DNA of 59,634 bases. It comes from Alphaproteobacteria bacterium (GTDB lineage Bacteria > Pseudomonadota > Alphaproteobacteria > M2410). Below are positions 27,075-36,078 of the stretch, piece by piece. A program made the position numbers and the translations under genes. The notes under the pieces were generated by a model. It searched no databases. It had not been told where the DNA came from and saw only the letters and a list, made by a program, of their open reading frames with translations. The DNA is taken from the NCBI GenBank assembly GCA_006226415.1, contig SBGZ01000067.1:1-59634 (forward strand), written 5' to 3'. How positions within the stretch are numbered: position 1 is the first letter of the stretch; each line of letters starts with the position of its first letter.

Positions 27075-27941
27075 TCAGGCCTCGGTCAGGGGCGGGTCTA
27101 CGGCCTCCGGGCGCCCGGACCAGCTCCACCCGACCGTGGATCTTGATACGCCCAAAAGTAACCCATGAAGGTCACCAGGATGTGACCAAAAATTGTCTTT
27201 TTCTGTCTCCATAGCGGGTCCACGCGGGGTACATCGGGCCCCAGCCCCCAGAAACCGATCCACCAGCCCCGCAAAATCATGGGTTTCGCAGTAGCACATA
27301 TTGAGGGAATCCCCGTGCCTCGCCACATAGCGGGCCATCGGCACATCGTCCTTGACCACCTGGCTGAGCTCAATTCGGTCCAGCCGGTTCGGCGGGTCAA
27401 ACAGGGTCAGCGTGCCTTCATATCCCCAGCGTTCGCTAGCAATCCCATGAAACCGCTGCGCTTCGAGCCGAAATAGCCCGGCAAAATGCGCCGCCGCCTG
27501 GCGCCAGTCTGATTTCAGAGTATTAGTAAACTCATAGAGAAAACTCACAGGCCCCACCCGCCGCCGCGGCGCGCTCGGGCTGATGACCAGCGGCACGCCG
27601 AAATGGTCTTTACCATCAAGATAAAACTGCTCGCCATCTTCATGCATCGCAAAACCAAGACCGGCGATATGCGCCTTGAGGGCACCCATGTCATGGGCCG
27701 AGATACCGCCGCGCATCAATCCCTCGCCGCGAGCTTTGAGAAAGTCCTGCGTAGGACCTGCCCCATCAGCCTCACAAAGCTCTACTTCACTTTCGCCCAT
27801 CGCTAGGATCGTTCGCCGGGCACCGAGAAATGCGCTGTTGTCTTGCCGTATGACTTCTGTCCCCAGCAAGCGATTGAAAGTTTCCGCAGCCTTTTCAGCG
27901 GAGTGAACCGCCAATTGCACCCGGTCAATGCGGTCCATCAT
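27075..27941 (-). CDS. VOC (glyoxalase/dioxygenase-fold) family protein
   Basis: 288 residues with two VOC-like beta-alpha-beta units. The N-terminal IDRVQLAVHSAEKAAETFNRLLGTEV and the second unit YARYVARHGDSLNMCYCETHDFAGLVDRFLG type segment are recognisable, but I cannot assign a substrate. The first metal site is uncertain. Members include glyoxalase I, extradiol dioxygenases and 4-hydroxyphenylpyruvate dioxygenases. The start codon at 27941 overlaps the DUF3089 stop by four bases, so both are on one transcript. The context (acyl-CoA dehydrogenase, MaoC hydratase) suggests a catabolic job, which is inference. Confidence 0.72.
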   Translation of the reverse strand: MMDRIDRVQLAVHSAEKAAETFNRLLGTEVIRQDNSAFLGARRTILAMGESEVELCEADGAGPTQDFLKARGEGLMRGGISAHDMGALKAHIAGLGFAMHEDGEQFYLDGKDHFGVPLVISPSAPRRRVGPVSFLYEFTNTLKSDWRQAAAHFAGLFRLEAQRFHGIASERWGYEGTLTLFDPPNRLDRIELSQVVKDDVPMARYVARHGDSLNMCYCETHDFAGLVDRFLGAGARCTPRGPAMETEKDNFWSHPGDLHGLLLGVSRSTVGWSWSGRPEAVDPPLTEA

Positions 27942-29080
27942 GATCGGCCCTCCAAAAAGCGCTGCACGCGTAGGGCCGCGTTCTCGCGAATGTTCATATA
28001 AAACAGGCTGTAATCGAAATTGTGGAGGCTGCCACCGGGACCGGCAATCGCCGAAAGCCGTTCCGGTTTGTTGGAGGCCGCGATGAGTTGGCCGTTGACA
28101 TTGCGCGTCGAAATCTCAAAGCCGTCCACAATTTGCATGTCATAAGTATCAACCCCCATGGGAACCCCGTCATAGAAGATCGCCATATTGATGTTCTTCG
28201 ACTTAACGCGCAGCACCCCCTGATGAAGATCGGTGGGGCCCTCATCCGTTCCGCGCTGCCAAAGCAGGGGATTAACCGCCACTTTCTCCTTACCGAGGGA
28301 GGCCTCCCACCCTTCAGGATAATAATGGCCGACCGCCATATCCGCGACCATGTCTTCAAACCCGGCCTGGATCGTATCCCACGTCACCACAGTCCCCAGA
28401 TCCTCCGCCTTTTCGCTCATCTGGATCTGGGAGAGCGTTCGGCCAAATTTATCTGCCGGGATGCGCTGCCCAATCACAAAAGCCGACACCAGTCGGTCAA
28501 AGAGTTCCGTACCGTCAATCTTTTCTTCCAAGAGACGAATGCCATGATTAGATCCCTGACTATGTCCGGCAATAATAAAAGGCCGCCCATTGTTTTCGTG
28601 CTCGATAAAATGTTCAAAGGCCCGCACCACATCTTCAAAGGCAAACTCAAGCGCTTTGCGACCATTCGGCCCGCGATCAATAAAGGAATAGAGCGTTGCC
28701 TGACGATAGCGCGGCGCAAAGATCCGTGCGCAGCCATTAAAGGCACTCGCCTGCGCTGGGATTACCAGTTCGTCCACCCATTCGTTGGAGCGCTGGTCGT
28801 TAATGTCCGCATTCCAATTATGCTTGCCGAAGTATGTCGTCGGGTGAATGAAAAAACAGTCGACTTCCGCCTCGCTCTGGGCGTCCCGGCAATCACGATT
28901 GCTCGGCACCATAGTCGACTTCGCTTCACGGCCCGGCCGCACCGCCCAACTGGCCGGATCAGAATATTCCGGCGCAGGCGGAGCGAGGGTCGGGTCAAAT
29001 TCCTGTGTCGGCATGATTTTGGAAAGCAGTGCGCCAAAGCCCTCTTCCCGCGCATTTCTCGGGTTATTGGTCTCATTCAT
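27938..29080 (-). CDS. DUF3089 family alpha/beta-hydrolase-like protein
   Basis: 380 residues. The nucleophile elbow GHSQGS (Ser174) in FIIAGHSQGSNHG and conserved stretches VDCFFIHPTTYF and FAPRYRQATLY identify DUF3089, an alpha/beta hydrolase group of unknown substrate. No signal peptide is visible, so it is probably cytosolic. ATG 29080. It lies about 96 bases downstream of the MaoC-like gene and overlaps the VOC gene, so a four- or five-gene cluster is possible. Confidence 0.86.
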   Translation of the reverse strand: MNETNNPRNAREEGFGALLSKIMPTQEFDPTLAPPAPEYSDPASWAVRPGREAKSTMVPSNRDCRDAQSEAEVDCFFIHPTTYFGKHNWNADINDQRSNEWVDELVIPAQASAFNGCARIFAPRYRQATLYSFIDRGPNGRKALEFAFEDVVRAFEHFIEHENNGRPFIIAGHSQGSNHGIRLLEEKIDGTELFDRLVSAFVIGQRIPADKFGRTLSQIQMSEKAEDLGTVVTWDTIQAGFEDMVADMAVGHYYPEGWEASLGKEKVAVNPLLWQRGTDEGPTDLHQGVLRVKSKNINMAIFYDGVPMGVDTYDMQIVDGFEISTRNVNGQLIAASNKPERLSAIAGPGGSLHNFDYSLFYMNIRENAALRVQRFLEGRS

Positions 29081-29176
29081 CGCTAAAGTTCCTCCCGGCG
29101 CCGAATGATGTTTGTTGTTTTTTTAAAACTATAGACCTCCCCGAAACCCCTGCCAACCTCGGACCGCAGTCCGAGT

Positions 29177-30007
29177 TTAAGTCTCAGCCTGGGCGGTCAT
29201 AATCTCGTGACCTTCAGCGCTTTCAATCCAAAAGCGCCCACCACTGGCTGCCGCGCAGCCTTTGAGCTCATAAGTCTCGCCGGCAAAAAGCGGCTGAACG
29301 GCGCGGAAGGAAAAACTTCTGAGCGCGCCCCCAAGAACCCGCGCGGCAAAGCCTGCAAGCTGGGTTGCCATCAGAGGTCCGTGCACCACAAGCCCCGGAT
29401 AGCCCTCTATATCGCGCACATAGGCCAAGTCATGGTGGATGCGATGCGCGTTAAACGTCACCGCTGAATAACGAAACAGCAAAACTTCATCGGCGACACT
29501 TAGCTCCTGCCAATCCGCTTCCTTGGATTCGGTTTTGCGCCGCCCGGGGAAACCACCCTCAGGCGCCTCCCGGTAGACAATTTCCTGACGTTCGCGCAGA
29601 CACACATCGCCGCCCTGCGAATAAATATGCCCGACGGTGACGAAAACAAGCGGCCCACTTTTGCCTTCCTTGGACACCACATCTTCAAGGGTCGAGAGAC
29701 GCGTTGCAGGTCTGCCAATCTCCAGTGCCCCCTCCATTGTCATCGCGCCCGCCGCCCACATGCGCCGGGGCAGTGTCACAGGCGGCAAAAATCCGCCCCG
29801 CTTGGGATGCCCATCCACATCAAGTTCGCTGCTCGCAACCACCGGATTGAAATAGATCCATTGCCATCCCGGCGGCAGAGGATCGCCGCCTTTCAGCTCA
29901 ACACCGATATTGAGTGTCGCCGCCAGACGCCGGGCGTTTTCTAGGCGGAGATCGTCTTCAACTGTTTCCGTGCGGCCCACCCAGTCTTCAAGAGCTCCGT
30001 CTCCCAT
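29177..30007 (-). CDS. MaoC-family (hot-dog) acyl-CoA hydratase
   Basis: 276 residues with two hot-dog halves. The segment FRYSAVTFNAHRIHHDLAYVR contains the catalytic Asn-Ala-His-Arg-Ile-His pattern of eukaryotic HTD2-like and mesaconyl-C4-CoA hydratase-like MaoC enzymes. The N-terminal half (WQWIYFNPVVASSELDVDGHPKRGGFLPP) is typical of the same group. It would hydrate an enoyl-CoA double bond. ATG 30007 has GAGGGG five bases upstream and comes eight bases after the acyl-CoA dehydrogenase stop, so they are coupled: dehydrogenase then hydratase, the standard beta-oxidation order. Confidence 0.88.
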   Translation of the reverse strand: MGDGALEDWVGRTETVEDDLRLENARRLAATLNIGVELKGGDPLPPGWQWIYFNPVVASSELDVDGHPKRGGFLPPVTLPRRMWAAGAMTMEGALEIGRPATRLSTLEDVVSKEGKSGPLVFVTVGHIYSQGGDVCLRERQEIVYREAPEGGFPGRRKTESKEADWQELSVADEVLLFRYSAVTFNAHRIHHDLAYVRDIEGYPGLVVHGPLMATQLAGFAARVLGGALRSFSFRAVQPLFAGETYELKGCAAASGGRFWIESAEGHEIMTAQAET

Positions 30008-30015
30008 GGCGCCCC

Positions 30016-31173
30016 TCAAAAGGACTTGGGCAGACCCAGAATATGGGTCGCCACATGGGACAGGATGAGATTGGTGGAAATCGGCGCCACCTGATAAAGC
30101 CGCGTCTCGCGGAACTTGCGCTCCACATCATAATCCTCCGCAAAGCCCGCACCGCCATAGGTTTGCAAGGTAGTATCCCCCGCCGCCCAGGAGGCTTCAG
30201 AAGCGAGCAGCTTGGCCATATTGGCCTCACTGCCGCAAGGCTTGCCCTCTTCAAAAAGCGCCGCCGCCTCGCGCACCATCAGAGCCGCCGCCCGCATTTG
30301 CGTATAGGCGCGCGCCAGAGGAAACTGAATGCCCTGGTTTTGCCCGATGGGCCGACCAAAGACTTCGCGGTCGCTTGCATATTGGCTCGCCTTGTCGAGA
30401 AACCACCGCGCGTCACCAATGCACTCAGAAGCAATCAGAATGCGCTCTGCATTCATGCCATCCAGGATGTAGCGAAATCCCTTGCCCTCCTCGCCAATCA
30501 AGGCAGAGGCCGGTATAGGAACATCGTCAAAGGTGATTTCTGTTGTGGCGTGGTTCATCATGGTGCGCAGCGGCGTAATGCGCATGCCTTGGGATTTGGC
30601 CGCCGCCATGTCCACCAGAAAGACAGAAAGCCCATCACTTGGCTTGCGCCCCTCCTCACGCGGAGACGTGCGCGCCAGCAGCACCATCAGATCTGAATGT
30701 TCCGCCCGCGAAATGAAGACCTTGGAGCCACGAATGACATAAGTGCCCCCGACCTTGTCGGCGCGGGTCTGGATACGGGTCGTGTCCGTACCGCTGGCAG
30801 CCTCCGTCACACCAAAGGCCTGCAGCCTCAGCTCGCCAGAGGCAATTTTCGGCAAAAAAGCCGCCTTCTGCTCTTGGCTCCCATGTTTAAGAAGCGTGCC
30901 CATGGTATACATCTGCGCATGGGCGGCCGCCCCATTGCCACCGCTCGCATGAATTTCTTCGAGAATGGCTGAAGCCGCACCCAGCCCGAGACCTGAACCG
31001 CCAAACTCTTCGGGAATGAGAACGGAAAGAAACCCAGCCTCAGAAAGAGCGCTGACAAACTCAGCCGGATACCGCCGATCCCGATCACAGCCACGCCAAT
31101 AGGCGCCATCAAATCGGCTACAGAGTTTGGCCACCGCGGCACGAATATCAAAATGGTCTTCAAGAAAGGACAT
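30016..31173 (-). CDS. acyl-CoA dehydrogenase
   Basis: 385 residues. Features: FGVTEAASGTDTTRIQTRA (substrate and FAD site), SKVFISRAEHSDLMVLLART, GKGFRYILDGMNAERIL and the C-terminal LQTYGGAGFAEDYDVERKFRETRLYQ. It would oxidise an acyl-CoA to the 2,3-enoyl-CoA and pass electrons to ETF. The pairing with a MaoC hydratase suggests a catabolic route for a branched or unusual acyl-CoA. I start at ATG 31173; a TTG at 31209 would extend it by 12 residues without a gain in homology. Confidence 0.92.
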   Translation of the reverse strand: MSFLEDHFDIRAAVAKLCSRFDGAYWRGCDRDRRYPAEFVSALSEAGFLSVLIPEEFGGSGLGLGAASAILEEIHASGGNGAAAHAQMYTMGTLLKHGSQEQKAAFLPKIASGELRLQAFGVTEAASGTDTTRIQTRADKVGGTYVIRGSKVFISRAEHSDLMVLLARTSPREEGRKPSDGLSVFLVDMAAAKSQGMRITPLRTMMNHATTEITFDDVPIPASALIGEEGKGFRYILDGMNAERILIASECIGDARWFLDKASQYASDREVFGRPIGQNQGIQFPLARAYTQMRAAALMVREAAALFEEGKPCGSEANMAKLLASEASWAAGDTTLQTYGGAGFAEDYDVERKFRETRLYQVAPISTNLILSHVATHILGLPKSF

Positions 31174-31238
31174 GGGCGGGAGTGTTACTTGCCCCTGCCG
31201 TCTTTTCAAGCGCCGATTGCAGTTTCCAAATGCAGACC

Positions 31239-33161
31239 TTACGAGGCGGCGCGTTCCTCACGTAGGGAAACAAGTTCCCGCCGCGCACCGGGATCCGCAT
31301 ATCGCCGAATGAAAGTGTACAACTGGTCTTTGCTGATGGGCTTTGGCAGATAGTCGTCCATGCCAATGTCAATATATTCGGAGCGATCATTGTAAATGGC
31401 CCGGGCCGTCATCGCCACGATCGGCGTTTGGGACTGCACACCCGGCAGATTTCGGATGGCCTGCGTCGCACCAATACCGTCCATTTCGGGCATCTGAATA
31501 TCCATCAGGACCAAGTCATAGAAGTCATTTTGAATGGCTCGAACCGCGAGCTCACCATTTTCAACGAACTTGAAGCGGATTTTTGTGCCCTTCAGATAGG
31601 ACGTCAAAATGATTCGGTTGACCCGATTGTCTTCGGCAATAAGAACCGTGGCGCGCGGCAGATCTTCAGGCAAGCTTTTTGCAAAAAGGCTCTGCAAACC
31701 AGCGTCCTCTTCAACATCCGGCATCCGGCAGTTTGTCGTAAACCAGAAGGTGCTGCCCAGATCCGGCAAGCTCTCCAGACCAATCTCGCCGCCCATCAGC
31801 TCTGCGAGCTGCTTACAGATCGCAAGCCCGAGACCCGTGCCGCCAAAACGTCGGCTGATAGAACTGTCAGCTTGCGAAAATTGTTCAAACAATCTGGCCT
31901 GCGCTTCTTCTTCAATGCCAATACCGGTATCCGTCACCCGGCAATCGAGCACCACATCACCTTCATAGAGCATCGCATCAAGGCTTAGGGTCACCGACCC
32001 CCGTTCCGTAAATTTGATCGCATTTCCAACAAGATTGAGAATGATCTGGCGCAGCCGCATTTCGTCGCCAATCAACATCTGCGGCACCTGATCTGATACC
32101 TTTGCGATCAGATCGAGACCTTTTACATGCGCCTCATTTTCAAACAGACGCATCACATGATCCACCAGATCCTGCGGAGAGAAAATATCTTCATCCAGCT
32201 CCACTTTGCCAGCATCAAGGCGGGTAAAGTCCAGGATGTCATTGATAATGGTCAGGAGCGATTCCCCGGAGTCGGAAATCACGTCGAGATATTCACGCTG
32301 CCTGTCGCTGATCCCTGAATCTCTCAGGACCGACGCCATCCCTAAAATGCCGTTCATGGGAGTCCGGATTTCGTGGCTCATCATGGCCAGAAAGCTAGAC
32401 TTGGCATTGTTGGCGTGCTCAGCATCCGCCCGCGCGGTTTCAGCCGCTTGAATGGACTTTTCAAGCGACAGGGTCTTCTCGCACAAAGAATCCGCCATAT
32501 CCTCAATTTCAAGCCGGTGACGGATCGCATCCGTGATCGAGGCATTATAGACAAAGGCAAACCGGCACATAAAACCAGAGAACAAGAGCGCCGCGCCGCC
32601 AATAACAATATCGGCGCGCGTGTCTCCCATAAAATAGACGCTGGAAAAAGGAACCACTGCGGCTGCTATAAATGCCACCGCAGCCGGTACATAAGCCGAA
32701 GAAGAAGCCGAAGCACCCGCCAGCACGCCCGTTGATACGACCACGAGAATGTTAAAAGGGGTGGTGCCAAAGTAATCCATGAACAAAAAGGCGAGCGACC
32801 CCCAGGTCGCACCGAGCGCAAAACTGCCGATCGTTACCCAGCGCGCGGCCTTGCGTGTTGCGCGCGCCTCTACATCATGCAGGACATATTCGCAGTGCCA
32901 TTGGCGCACGATCACCAGGGTCATCAAGACCCCGAACCAAACCGAGAGCCGGGCTTCCATGCCCGTTTGCCAGACACCAAATATGACAACCAGGCCGCAC
33001 AGAGCCGTGATTGGATTGCCTGATTTGGAATTTTCGAACCAAAGCCGCATCTTTTCGCAAAAGAGACGCGCACCTCTTTCGTCGTCCGCACCCGATCGCG
33101 CGTGACGGAACAAATCACGAAGACTAATACCGCCCTTGATGTCCTGGGTTTCCACCAACAT
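31239..33161 (-). CDS. hybrid sensor histidine kinase/response regulator
   Basis: 640 residues. Residues about 50-205 hold six hydrophobic segments, then a coiled-coil-like linker (EKTLSLEKSIQAAETARADAEHANNAKSS), then HisKA with the phosphorylated His263 in SHEIRTPMNG, HATPase_c with LVGNAIKF, DTGIGI and GGTGLGLAI, and a C-terminal receiver domain with Asp553 in LVLMDIQMPEMDG. No periplasmic sensor domain is obvious, so the signal may be membrane or intracellular. No response-regulator gene is adjacent, so phosphotransfer goes to an unlinked partner. ATG 33161. Confidence 0.93.
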   Translation of the reverse strand: MLVETQDIKGGISLRDLFRHARSGADDERGARLFCEKMRLWFENSKSGNPITALCGLVVIFGVWQTGMEARLSVWFGVLMTLVIVRQWHCEYVLHDVEARATRKAARWVTIGSFALGATWGSLAFLFMDYFGTTPFNILVVVSTGVLAGASASSSAYVPAAVAFIAAAVVPFSSVYFMGDTRADIVIGGAALLFSGFMCRFAFVYNASITDAIRHRLEIEDMADSLCEKTLSLEKSIQAAETARADAEHANNAKSSFLAMMSHEIRTPMNGILGMASVLRDSGISDRQREYLDVISDSGESLLTIINDILDFTRLDAGKVELDEDIFSPQDLVDHVMRLFENEAHVKGLDLIAKVSDQVPQMLIGDEMRLRQIILNLVGNAIKFTERGSVTLSLDAMLYEGDVVLDCRVTDTGIGIEEEAQARLFEQFSQADSSISRRFGGTGLGLAICKQLAELMGGEIGLESLPDLGSTFWFTTNCRMPDVEEDAGLQSLFAKSLPEDLPRATVLIAEDNRVNRIILTSYLKGTKIRFKFVENGELAVRAIQNDFYDLVLMDIQMPEMDGIGATQAIRNLPGVQSQTPIVAMTARAIYNDRSEYIDIGMDDYLPKPISKDQLYTFIRRYADPGARRELVSLREERAAS

Positions 33162-33373
33162 CGTTGCGTGTTTCCCTCTGCGAAAAATACCCCGGGCGCC
33201 TCGACAGTTAGAAGAGACGCCATTTACCTCGCGCCAAATCTACCTGTCCCACCTTAAGACATGCCTAAAATGCCCTTTCAGATTGTTTGTAAAAGCGGCT
33301 AAAACACTCCAATACCTATGAAAAAGGGGACATTCCGCTGCGTTATGGAATTTCCAGGGAGGGAGCGTCTGAC

Positions 33374-34201
33374 ATGGACTTAAAAACGATTGAATATGAG
33401 CGGATGGACCGCGTTGCGCTCATCACCCTCGCCAGACCCCACAGAATGAACGCCTGGACCGGTCGCATGCACACCGAATATCGCCATTGTTTGGAGCGTG
33501 CCGAGCAGGATGACCAAATCGGTGCCATCGTTGTGACCGGCAAGGGTCGGGCCTTTTGTGCGGGCGCTGATATGGCCGCCCTGGAAGGCCATGTCGAAAA
33601 AGGTGGATACGATCCCGGAACGCCCGACCCCTTGGCTGAGCCCGGTTTTGGCACCCGTCCTGAATTCGACGCCTCTTTTGCCTATCACTTCGGCCTGTCA
33701 AAGCCGGTCATCGCCGCCATTAATGGGGCCGCGGCAGGGGTGGGTCTGGTGCTTGCCTGTTTTGCGGACATTCGCTTTGCCGCCAAGGGTGTCAAATTCA
33801 CCGCTGCCCATGGCCGGTTCAATTTTCCTGCGGAGTTTGGGTTGTCATGGGTGCTGCCGCGCCAGATTGGTCTGACGAATGCCATGGACCTTCTTTTGAC
33901 CAGCCGCGTATTCCTCAGCGACGAAGCCATGGCGATGGGGCTCCTAAATCGCCTGCTGGAGCCAGAGGATGTCTTGCCGGAAGCGCTGGCCTATGCCCGG
34001 TCTTTGACCGCCTCCATCGCGCCAGCTTCGCTGCGAGAAACCAAATGGCAAGTCTACACCGACCTCCACCGCGATGTGGCCAGCGCCGTCAAAACTTCCG
34101 AAAGCCTGATAGAGACGTTGTCAACCGAGCCCGACTACAAAGAGGGCGTCAGGGCTTTTACCCAAAAGCAAAAACCGAATTGGCGGAAATATCAATCCTA
34201 G
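33374..34201 (+). CDS. enoyl-CoA hydratase/isomerase family protein
   Basis: 275 residues. The crotonase fold signatures are present: AFCAGADMAAL (first oxyanion-hole segment, about 60-70), AAINGAAAGVGLVLACFADIRFAA (second), and NFPAEFGLSWVLPRQIGLTNAMDL, which holds the catalytic glutamate at the usual place. It would hydrate or isomerise an enoyl-CoA. ATG 33374 has a purine-rich stretch (AGGGAGGGAGC) upstream. The gene stands alone on the plus strand: 212 bases separate it from the histidine kinase gene behind it, and the SDR gene converges after nine bases. Confidence 0.93.
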   Translation: MDLKTIEYERMDRVALITLARPHRMNAWTGRMHTEYRHCLERAEQDDQIGAIVVTGKGRAFCAGADMAALEGHVEKGGYDPGTPDPLAEPGFGTRPEFDASFAYHFGLSKPVIAAINGAAAGVGLVLACFADIRFAAKGVKFTAAHGRFNFPAEFGLSWVLPRQIGLTNAMDLLLTSRVFLSDEAMAMGLLNRLLEPEDVLPEALAYARSLTASIAPASLRETKWQVYTDLHRDVASAVKTSESLIETLSTEPDYKEGVRAFTQKQKPNWRKYQS

Positions 34202-34210
34202 AGAAATGCC

Positions 34211-35008
34211 TCAGGCGCACATGCCGCCATCGATCACCAGTTCCGAACCCGTAACATAGCGCGACTCATCGCTGGCCAGAAACAAAACGCCATTCGCAAT
34301 CTCAATGGGCTCAGCCGCGTGACCGATCGGAACGGCCGCCATCTCCGCCACCATTTTCGCCGAAAGAACATTGGCGCCGCCAAGCGGTGACAATCCCTCG
34401 GCTGTCGAGGCGCTGATCTTTTCCCAAATCTCCGTGTCAATAATTCCCGGATGAACACTGTTGACCCTCACCTTGGTGCCGCCGCGCCCGCATTCAATGG
34501 CGAGGCTGCGTGACAACAGCCGAACCGCGCCCTTTGACGCGCTATAGGCAGACAATCCCGGCGCACCTTTCAGGCCCGCGACAGATGAAATATTAATGAT
34601 CGACCCGCCGCCGGACTTGGCCATGAGTGGGATCGCATGTTTACACCCCAGAAAGACGCCGTCCACATTGATGGCCATCATCTGGCTGTAACTTTCATAG
34701 CTCATCTCGGTAATGGCGCCACCATTGCCGATGCCGGCATTGTTTACCAGCACATCAAGACCGCCATGGTCGTCCTCTATCTCCTGAATAAGGGCCTGCC
34801 ATCCGGCCTCGGAAACAACATCCTGGTGTTTGTAGTCTGCTTGGCCGCCGCCAGCATAAATATCGCTGGCCAGCTTTTCGCCGCGTTCATCCTGGATGTC
34901 CGTAATAATGACCATGGCCCCTTCCCGCGCCAGAACGCGCGCGCAAGCCTCGCCAATACCGGCGGCGCCCCCGGTAACCAATGCCATTTTCCCGGCCACA
35001 CGTGACAT
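34211..35008 (-). CDS. short-chain dehydrogenase/reductase
   Basis: 265 residues, classical SDR. NAD(P)-binding TGGAAGIG (12-19), NNAG (89-92), Ser141/Ser142, and the Y155-x3-K159 pair (AYSASK) form the catalytic set. Asp37 after the second strand favours NAD(H). The ending YVTGSELVIDGGMCA is standard. It oxidises an alcohol or reduces a ketone, with unknown substrate. ATG 35008. A possible dyad operator lies upstream (35035-35062). It diverges from the HIT gene. Confidence 0.93.
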   Translation of the reverse strand: MSRVAGKMALVTGGAAGIGEACARVLAREGAMVIITDIQDERGEKLASDIYAGGGQADYKHQDVVSEAGWQALIQEIEDDHGGLDVLVNNAGIGNGGAITEMSYESYSQMMAINVDGVFLGCKHAIPLMAKSGGGSIINISSVAGLKGAPGLSAYSASKGAVRLLSRSLAIECGRGGTKVRVNSVHPGIIDTEIWEKISASTAEGLSPLGGANVLSAKMVAEMAAVPIGHAAEPIEIANGVLFLASDESRYVTGSELVIDGGMCA

Positions 35009-35034
35009 ATTTCTTCCTCCTGATCCGCGCTGTC

Positions 35035-35062
35035 TTTGAACAGCATTTTGTTATTGTTCGAA
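35035..35062. promoter_or_regulatory. inverted repeat between SDR and HIT genes (candidate operator)
   Basis: TTTGAACA, 12 bases, then TGTTCGAA forms an inverted repeat with one mismatch. The spacing fits a dimeric regulator such as a TetR-type protein. It sits 27 bases upstream of the SDR start and 64 bases before the HIT start, in the divergent promoter region. No regulator gene is next to it, so the assignment is tentative. Confidence 0.3.
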
Positions 35063-35125
35063 TTTGTTACCAAGCTAGAGTGGCGACCGACAAAAAACAA
35101 CTGGTCACACTCATGAGGCAGTAAC

Positions 35126-35527
35126 ATGTTTGAGCTCCACCCCAGACTGGCAGCAGACACTTTGGAAATTGCCAGATGGGATCTCTGCGACCTGCGTTTG
35201 ATGAACGATGCCCGCTACCCCTGGATCATCCTCGTCCCCACCCGTGACAACATCCGCGAAATCCATCACCTTGGCGAGGCAGATCAAATCACGCTTTGGG
35301 ATGATATCCGGCGCGCAACAAAAGCCCTGGAGACAACAACGAGTGCCCACAAAATGAACATTGGCGCCCTCGGCAATCTGGTGCCGCAATTGCATATTCA
35401 TATCATTGCCAGATTTGAGTCAGATGCGGCTTGGCCCGGCCCCGTTTGGGGCGTGGGAGAGGCTCTGCCTTACGACAAGGAAAGCGCAAAAAAACGCATT
35501 GCAGAATTTCTGCAATGCGCCACTTAA
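35126..35527 (+). CDS. HIT-domain protein with altered third histidine
   Basis: 133 residues. The HIT region reads PQLHIHIIARF: H90 and H92 are present but the third histidine of the H-x-H-x-H triad is replaced by Ile94. The middle histidine (H92), which acts as nucleophile in this family, remains, as does the following WPGPVWG ending that I associate with alphaproteobacterial HIT-like proteins. It may be a nucleotide hydrolase or transferase with a modified site. ATG 35126. The last 33 bases also encode a hairpin that would terminate the opposite strand. Confidence 0.87.
   Translation: MFELHPRLAADTLEIARWDLCDLRLMNDARYPWIILVPTRDNIREIHHLGEADQITLWDDIRRATKALETTTSAHKMNIGALGNLVPQLHIHIIARFESDAAWPGPVWGVGEALPYDKESAKKRIAEFLQCAT
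35488..35519 (-). terminator. rho-independent terminator for the DUF6491 gene, inside the HIT gene
   Basis: On the minus strand CGCATTGCAGAA, one base, TTCTGCAATGCG form a perfect 12-base-pair stem, followed by seven T. The hairpin lies at 35495-35519 and the T run is the complement of 35488-35494. It lies 30 bases downstream of the DUF6491 stop codon. In the opposite direction it has no T run, so it works mainly on the minus strand. The bases are also the C-terminal codons of the HIT gene. Confidence 0.72.
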
Positions 35528-35549
35528 CCGATTTAATCCTGCCCAGATA

Positions 35550-35939
35550 CTATTCGCTGGACGAGGATTTTTCCTTCTCGACTTCTTCAAAGCTTCCAAG
35601 GCCGCAGGTCGATCCCGGCACGGCACCGCCTGTCAATACTGAAATCGTATCCGACGAACACAAGGTGGAACCATGCACCTTGTAGGAGAATGATTTGTGG
35701 AAGTTCAGCGAAGGGCACTCTCGCGGCAAGGTGTTAAGATAAAGACGCTTACCATTCATTTTAAAAAGAATATGAGAACCATCAAGCACCCGGGTCGTAC
35801 GAATGTCGCTAAGGTCGATGCAGGATTTTACCTCGCCGGTTTTTTGGTATCCATCAAAAGCCTCTTCGCCCGCCAAAGCCGGCGCCGCCGAACAAAGCCC
35901 CAAAACCATCAGCCCGCCAATTGTACGCTTAAGTGTCAT
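35550..35939 (-). CDS. exported DUF6491-like protein
   Basis: 129 residues with a signal peptide (LMVLGLCSAAPALAGEEA). Four to five cysteines in the mature part (SCIDLSDIRTTRVLDG, RECPSLNFH, STLCSSD, GSTCGLGSF) and the LNTLPRECPSL segment fit the DUF6491 family of small periplasmic proteins, probably disulphide-stabilised. Function unknown. ATG 35939 has a perfect AAGGAGG ribosome site; an upstream frame to 35963 is rejected. A terminator follows it on the minus strand (35488-35519). Confidence 0.8.
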   Translation of the reverse strand: MTLKRTIGGLMVLGLCSAAPALAGEEAFDGYQKTGEVKSCIDLSDIRTTRVLDGSHILFKMNGKRLYLNTLPRECPSLNFHKSFSYKVHGSTLCSSDTISVLTGGAVPGSTCGLGSFEEVEKEKSSSSE

Positions 35940-36078
35940 TTCTGCCTCCTTGACCCAGTTCAATCATCTTTTATGAACTGATTGCTTGCCCCGCAGCCAC
36001 CAAAATAAAACTATTAGGATCCGCCAAAAATACAAGCTTCCCACACGCCTTTGTGAAGCAAAGCCACTGTTTTACAAC

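Noticed and set aside
28022-29086. 354-codon plus-strand frame across the DUF3089 gene
   Set aside because: Basic, His/Arg-rich shadow without a recognisable domain; the minus-strand gene explains the sequence.
35035-35062. Inverted repeat as a proven operator
   Set aside because: Kept only as a low-confidence site; one mismatch and no linked regulator.
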